DNA from: UBA4416 sp043719555
Lineage (GTDB): Bacteria; Bacteroidota; Bacteroidia; B-17B0; Aurantibacillaceae
DNA length: 8,318 nucleotides
Assembly (NCBI GenBank): GCA_043719555.1
Contig: JAYSTR010000166.1
Coordinates: 1-8,318 of the forward strand
Reading direction: 5' to 3'
The translations under genes were made by a program, and so were the position numbers. The notes beneath the pieces are model-generated. The model searched no databases, was not told where the DNA came from, and saw only the letters and a list, made by a program, of their open reading frames with translations. Shown here piece by piece: positions 5,908-8,318 of the stretch; the first letter of the stretch is position 1; every line of letters starts with the position of its first letter.

Positions 5908-7757
5908 TATGAATAAATTTGACTTCCTTTTTGTTTAAATTCTTCTGATTTATCAAACATGCCGTTTGCAGCAGCCTCTCGGATTTCTTTAGTAATAGCC
6001 ATTGAACAGAATTTTGGTCCGCACATAGAGCAAAAATGAGCTACCTTAGCACCATCAGCCGGTAACGTTTCATCATGAAATTCACGAGCCGTATCTGGGT
6101 CTAACGATAAATTAAACTGGTCTTCCCATCTAAATTCGAAACGTGCCTTACTTAAAGCATTATCGCGGTATTGCGCACCATAATGTCCTTTTGCTAAATC
6201 AGCTGCATGCGCTGCTAACTTATATGTAATAACACCATCTTTTACATCTTTTTTATTTGGCAACCCTAAATGTTCTTTTGGTGTAACATAACATAACATC
6301 GCTGTTCCAAACCAACCAATCATAGCTGCACCGATAGCAGAAGTGATGTGATCGTATCCTGGAGCAATATCAGTTGTTAATGGCCCTAACGTATAAAATG
6401 GTGCTTCATGACATTCTTTTAATTGTTTGTCCATGTTTTCTTTAATCAAATTCATTGGCACATGTCCAGGTCCTTCAATCATCGTTTGTATATCATGTTT
6501 CCAAGCAATTTTAGTTAACTCGCCTAAGGTTTCCAATTCAGCAAATTGCGCTGCATCATTCGCATCAGCAATAGAACCTGGACGTAAACCATCTCCTAAA
6601 GAAAAAGCAACATCATAGTCTTTCATAATTTGACAAATATCTTCGAAGTGTGTGTACAAGAAATTTTCTTTATGATGTGATAAACACCACTTAGCCATAA
6701 TAGAACCACCACGAGATACAATACCCGTCATACGTTTTGCAGTTAATGGAATGTAACGTAATAATACACCTGCGTGAATTGTAAAATACGATACACCTTG
6801 CTCCGCTTGTTCAATCAAAGTATCTCTAAAAATTTCCCATGTTAAATCTTCGGCTTTACCATTTACTTTTTCTAGTGCTTGATAAATTGGCACTGTTCCA
6901 ATAGGCACAGGTGAATTACGAATAATCCACTCGCGTGTTTCGTGAATATTTTTTCCTGTTGATAAATCCATAATCGTATCAGCACCCCAACGACAAGCCC
7001 ACACAGCTTTTTCAACTTCTTCTTCGATGCTTGATGTAACAGCACTGTTGCCAATATTGGCATTAATTTTTACTAAAAAATTACGCCCAATAATCATCGG
7101 TTCACTTTCCGGGTGATTAATGTTGTTAGGAATAATCGCACGACCTGCAGCAATTTCATCACGCACAAACTCGGGTGTAATAAATCCTTTTGGAAGATTA
7201 GCTCCGAAACTTTCTCCTGTGTGTTGTTGCGATAAATTTTCGTACTGCCCGTTTAGTGTGGTTTTTAATGTATCGTTTTTTTGATTTTCGCGAATGGCAA
7301 TATATTCCATTTCTGGAGTAATAATGCCTTTTTTTGCGTAGTAAAGTTGCGAAACGTTATGTCCTGCTTTTGCTTTTAACGGTTTTTTAATATGCTCAAA
7401 ACGTAATGCATCTAAAGACGTATCGTCTCTTCTGTCTTTGCCAAAATCAGAACTAACCGAATCTAATTGTTCTACATCACCTCTGTCTAAAATCCATTGC
7501 TCGCGAATACGAGGCAATCCTTTTTTTATATCAACTACCATGGCGTCATCTGTAAAAGCACCACCAGCATCATACACGGTAACTGGTGCATTATGTTCTG
7601 TTTGTCCGTTTGCTAATTTTGTTGGCGACAACACAATTTCGCGCATAGCCACTTTAATATTTTTATGTAGTTTACCTTCTACATAAATTTTTCTCGACCC
7701 TGAAATAGCTCCAGTTGAAATCGCTTGTTGTTCTGGTTTTTTTTCTGTTTTGCTCAT
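5907..7757 (-). CDS. thiC: Phosphomethylpyrimidine synthase ThiC
   Basis: A 616-residue radical-SAM enzyme that rearranges aminoimidazole ribotide into HMP phosphate. The ThiC-specific C-terminal [4Fe-4S] motif CxxCxxxxC is present as C576, C579 and C584 (CSMCGPKFC). The core shows NIGNSAVTSSIEEEVEK, the MDLSTG segment, RNSPVPIGTVPIYQAL, SRGGSIMAKWC, SLGDGLRPGS and EGPGHVPM, all strongly conserved in the family. The N-terminal extension (about 1-110) contains the usual ThiC-associated domain with VYDAGGAFTDD-like sequence. The length is that of a long-form ThiC. It follows thiS after a 92-bp gap that holds repeat copy 5, and its stop overlaps the next ATG. It is the main target of TPP control in such operons. 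Confidence 0.99.
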   Translation of the reverse strand: MSKTEKKPEQQAISTGAISGSRKIYVEGKLHKNIKVAMREIVLSPTKLANGQTEHNAPVTVYDAGGAFTDDAMVVDIKKGLPRIREQWILDRGDVEQLDSVSSDFGKDRRDDTSLDALRFEHIKKPLKAKAGHNVSQLYYAKKGIITPEMEYIAIRENQKNDTLKTTLNGQYENLSQQHTGESFGANLPKGFITPEFVRDEIAAGRAIIPNNINHPESEPMIIGRNFLVKINANIGNSAVTSSIEEEVEKAVWACRWGADTIMDLSTGKNIHETREWIIRNSPVPIGTVPIYQALEKVNGKAEDLTWEIFRDTLIEQAEQGVSYFTIHAGVLLRYIPLTAKRMTGIVSRGGSIMAKWCLSHHKENFLYTHFEDICQIMKDYDVAFSLGDGLRPGSIADANDAAQFAELETLGELTKIAWKHDIQTMIEGPGHVPMNLIKENMDKQLKECHEAPFYTLGPLTTDIAPGYDHITSAIGAAMIGWFGTAMLCYVTPKEHLGLPNKKDVKDGVITYKLAAHAADLAKGHYGAQYRDNALSKARFEFRWEDQFNLSLDPDTAREFHDETLPADGAKVAHFCSMCGPKFCSMAITKEIREAAANGMFDKSEEFKQKGSQIYS

Positions 7758-7782
7758 AATATGTGTTTTAGTTTTTTAGTTT

Positions 7783-7810
7783 CTCGCAGACTTCGCAAAT
7801 AATCGCAGAT
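7783..7810 (+). repeat. 28-bp dispersed repeat, copy 5 (thiS/thiC gap)
   Basis: The units read CGCAGAC, CGCAAAT and CGCAGAT with the standard offsets. It lies 26 bp upstream of the thiC start codon, oriented like copies 1 and 3, so its mRNA-sense strand carries ATCTGCG-type units just before a start codon. No inverted partner is visible within the remaining thiS/thiC gap, so it is a single arm. Confidence 0.8.
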
Positions 7811-7850
7811 TTTATTTTTATTTTAATTGTCACATTAACTAATTGTCAAA

Positions 7851-8054
7851 CTATCCACCTTGAGTAGCCTTAATAATTAAAATGGTATCGTTTGATTGTA
7901 TAAGCTGATTTTCCCAATTTGATTTTGGAATCACTGTATCATTTATAGCCACAGCAACACCTTTTTGCTTATCACCTAATTGCATAGTTACAATGGCTTG
8001 CAAAGTTGTATTGTCTGTAATTGTATGAGGCTGATTATTAATTGTAATGTTCAT
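7851..8054 (-). CDS. thiS: Sulfur carrier protein ThiS
   Basis: A 67-residue ubiquitin-like protein ending in Gly-Gly (TQGG), the residue pair that is adenylated by ThiF and converted to a thiocarboxylate that donates sulfur to ThiG. It shows the family pattern: N-terminal MNITINNQPH strand, TLQAIV helix start, GVAVAINDTVIPKSNW (the VAVNxxxVPRxxW block) and ILIIKATQGG. The length is typical (about 66 residues). The ATG at 8054-8052 lies in the 3' arm of a perfect 10-bp hairpin, so translation initiation is probably gated by the upstream riboswitch. It is the first gene of the operon. Confidence 0.96.
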   Translation of the reverse strand: MNITINNQPHTITDNTTLQAIVTMQLGDKQKGVAVAINDTVIPKSNWENQLIQSNDTILIIKATQGG

Positions 8055-8086
8055 TCCTAATTATATTTATTACACTTTAGGAATGA
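8051..8086 (-). promoter_or_regulatory. Start-codon sequestering hairpin (riboswitch expression platform)
   Basis: A perfect 10-bp inverted repeat with a 16-nt loop. In transcript order, TCATTCCTAA (8086-8077) pairs with TTAGGAATGA (8060-8051). The 3' arm contains the only purine-rich AGGA stretch and the whole thiS ATG. Folding would hide the initiation site, fitting a translational OFF state. No U-tract follows, so it is not a terminator. Functional assignment is inference from position. Confidence 0.7.
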
Positions 8087-8105
8087 CAAATGCAGAAGAG
8101 TCATT
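8082..8105 (-). promoter_or_regulatory. Candidate anti-sequestor hairpin
   Basis: In transcript order, AATGAC (8105-8100) can pair with GTCATT (8087-8082), 6 bp with a 12-nt loop. This uses five bases (8086-8082) that the sequestor hairpin also needs, so the two structures exclude each other. The AGUGA at the 3' side of aptamer stem P1 (8110-8106) could pair with the same UCAUU with one G-U, offering a direct link to ligand binding. The feature end at 8087/8082 and the choice between the two pairings are not certain. Confidence 0.45.
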
Positions 8106-8107
8106 TC

Positions 8108-8181
8108 ACTTTTCCCTTCGATTGTACTAACAATATCAGGTTCAAAGGGTATTATCTCAGCTATAAAAGCACCCCTAAAGC
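8108..8181 (-). promoter_or_regulatory. TPP riboswitch (THI element)
   Basis: On the minus strand the conserved aptamer segments appear in order: AGGGGTGC (8176-8169), CTGAGATAATACCC (8160-8147), TTTGAACCTGAT (8146-8135), a small stem-loop ATTGT-TAGT-ACAAT, then AGGGAA. P1 can close as CUUU (8180-8177) with AAAG (8112-8109). This is the TPP-sensing aptamer class, which binds the pyrimidine with the CUGAGA part and the pyrophosphate with the other arm. It sits 54 nt upstream of thiS and controls the entire thiamine operon. The expression platform downstream points to translational rather than transcriptional control. Confidence 0.96.
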
Positions 8182-8185
8182 TTTA

Positions 8186-8219
8186 TAAAAATACGCTATT
8201 TTTTAGTAGCAATTACAAA
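8186..8219 (-). promoter_or_regulatory. Candidate promoter of the thiamine operon
   Basis: TATTTTTA at 8193-8186 matches the Bacteroidota -7 consensus TAnnTTTG except for the last base. Upstream, TTTG (8219-8216) lies 22 bp away and an alternative TTG (8212-8210) lies 16 bp away, around the range seen for the -33 element. Transcription would begin close to 8182, at the 5' base of the TPP aptamer, and the element lies just past the tRNA terminator. Assigned from consensus and position only. Confidence 0.4.
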
Positions 8220-8253
8220 CATTTAAAAAAATTCGACGTAAAGTCCTCATAAC

Positions 8254-8285
8254 AAAAAACCTCTATATTTCTATAGAGGTTTTTT
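8254..8285 (-). terminator. Rho-independent terminator after the tRNA, possibly bidirectional
   Basis: CCTCTATA (8260-8267) and TATAGAGG (8272-8279) form an 8-bp stem with a TTTC loop, flanked by A6 on one side and T6 on the other, so it can serve either strand. On the minus strand it begins 4 bp after the tRNA 3' end and separates the tRNA transcript from the thiamine operon promoter. Confidence 0.85.
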
Positions 8286-8288
8286 CTG

Positions 8289-8318
8289 AGGTCCCGTCCA
8301 GGTTCGAACTGGAGTAGC
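8289..8318 (-). tRNA. 3' end of a tRNA gene, cut by the window edge (possibly tRNA-Cys)
   Basis: On the minus strand a perfect T-arm is seen: TCCAG (8313-8309), loop TTCGAAC (8308-8302), CTGGA (8301-8297). It is followed by a 7-nt acceptor 3' half CGGGACC (8296-8290) and discriminator T (8289). CCA is not encoded, as is usual in Bacteroidota. A terminator follows directly. The anticodon is outside the window. A U73 discriminator with an acceptor expected to start GGTCCCG would fit tRNA-Cys, but this identity is only a guess. Confidence 0.75.

Noticed and set aside
6427..7686. Several open frames opposite or overlapping thiC (6427-6618, 6872-7063, 7438-7686)
   Set aside because: All fall within the conserved thiC coding region in other frames, and none resembles a known protein.
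2675..7810. The 28-bp repeats as a CRISPR array
   Set aside because: The length is CRISPR-like, but copies are widely dispersed, occur in both orientations, are imperfect, and have no regular spacers or cas genes.
7825..7848. Direct repeat AATTGTCA twice, 16 bp apart, between thiS and thiC
   Set aside because: Only 8 bp each in AT-rich sequence, with no known operator matching and no second instance elsewhere in the window.

Overview
The window is AT-rich and looks like the chromosome of a member of the Bacteroidota. The signs are a DUF4834-type small membrane protein, a Bacteroidota-style thiamine operon order (thiS-thiC-tenI-like-thiD-thiE-thiG-thiH-thiF), weak Shine-Dalgarno signals, and a GxxExxY gene flanked by short dispersed repeats. 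I cannot name the genus or family.

Layout. Positions 11-798 (+) hold a two-gene unit: a small single-pass membrane protein, then a predicted outer-membrane beta-barrel protein joined by a TAATG overlap. They converge on the end of a long minus-strand thiamine operon covering 8181 to 822. Reading along the transcript: a tRNA 3' end at the window edge (8289-8318), a rho-independent terminator (8254-8285), a likely promoter (8186-8219), a TPP riboswitch (8108-8181), a start-codon-sequestering hairpin (8051-8086), then thiS, thiC, a ThiE/TenI-like gene, thiD, thiE, thiG, a GxxExxY gene, thiH and thiF.

How it works together. ThiC makes the pyrimidine (HMP-P) and ThiD phosphorylates it. ThiF adenylates the C-terminal Gly-Gly of ThiS so that ThiS can carry sulfur. 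ThiH makes dehydroglycine from tyrosine, and ThiG builds the thiazole from DXP, dehydroglycine and ThiS thiocarboxylate. The TenI-like protein probably aromatises the thiazole, and ThiE joins the two halves to thiamine phosphate. Using ThiH rather than the oxygen-dependent ThiO is visible from the radical-SAM cysteines. The riboswitch would lower expression when TPP is plentiful.

The unusual part is a family of five copies of a 28-bp repeat placed inside the operon. Each copy is built from three CRCAGAT-like units at offsets 0, 9 and 19. Two copies, in inverted orientation, tightly bracket the GxxExxY gene between thiG and thiH, giving a compact 450-bp unit that looks like a minimal mobile or mobilised element. 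A second inverted pair lies 33 bp apart at the tenI-like/thiD junction. One arm of that pair lies inside the tenI-like reading frame and supplies the protein's last 18 residues together with flanking sequence. A fifth copy sits alone between thiC and thiS. Link between the repeat and the GxxExxY gene is inference from arrangement, not demonstrated.
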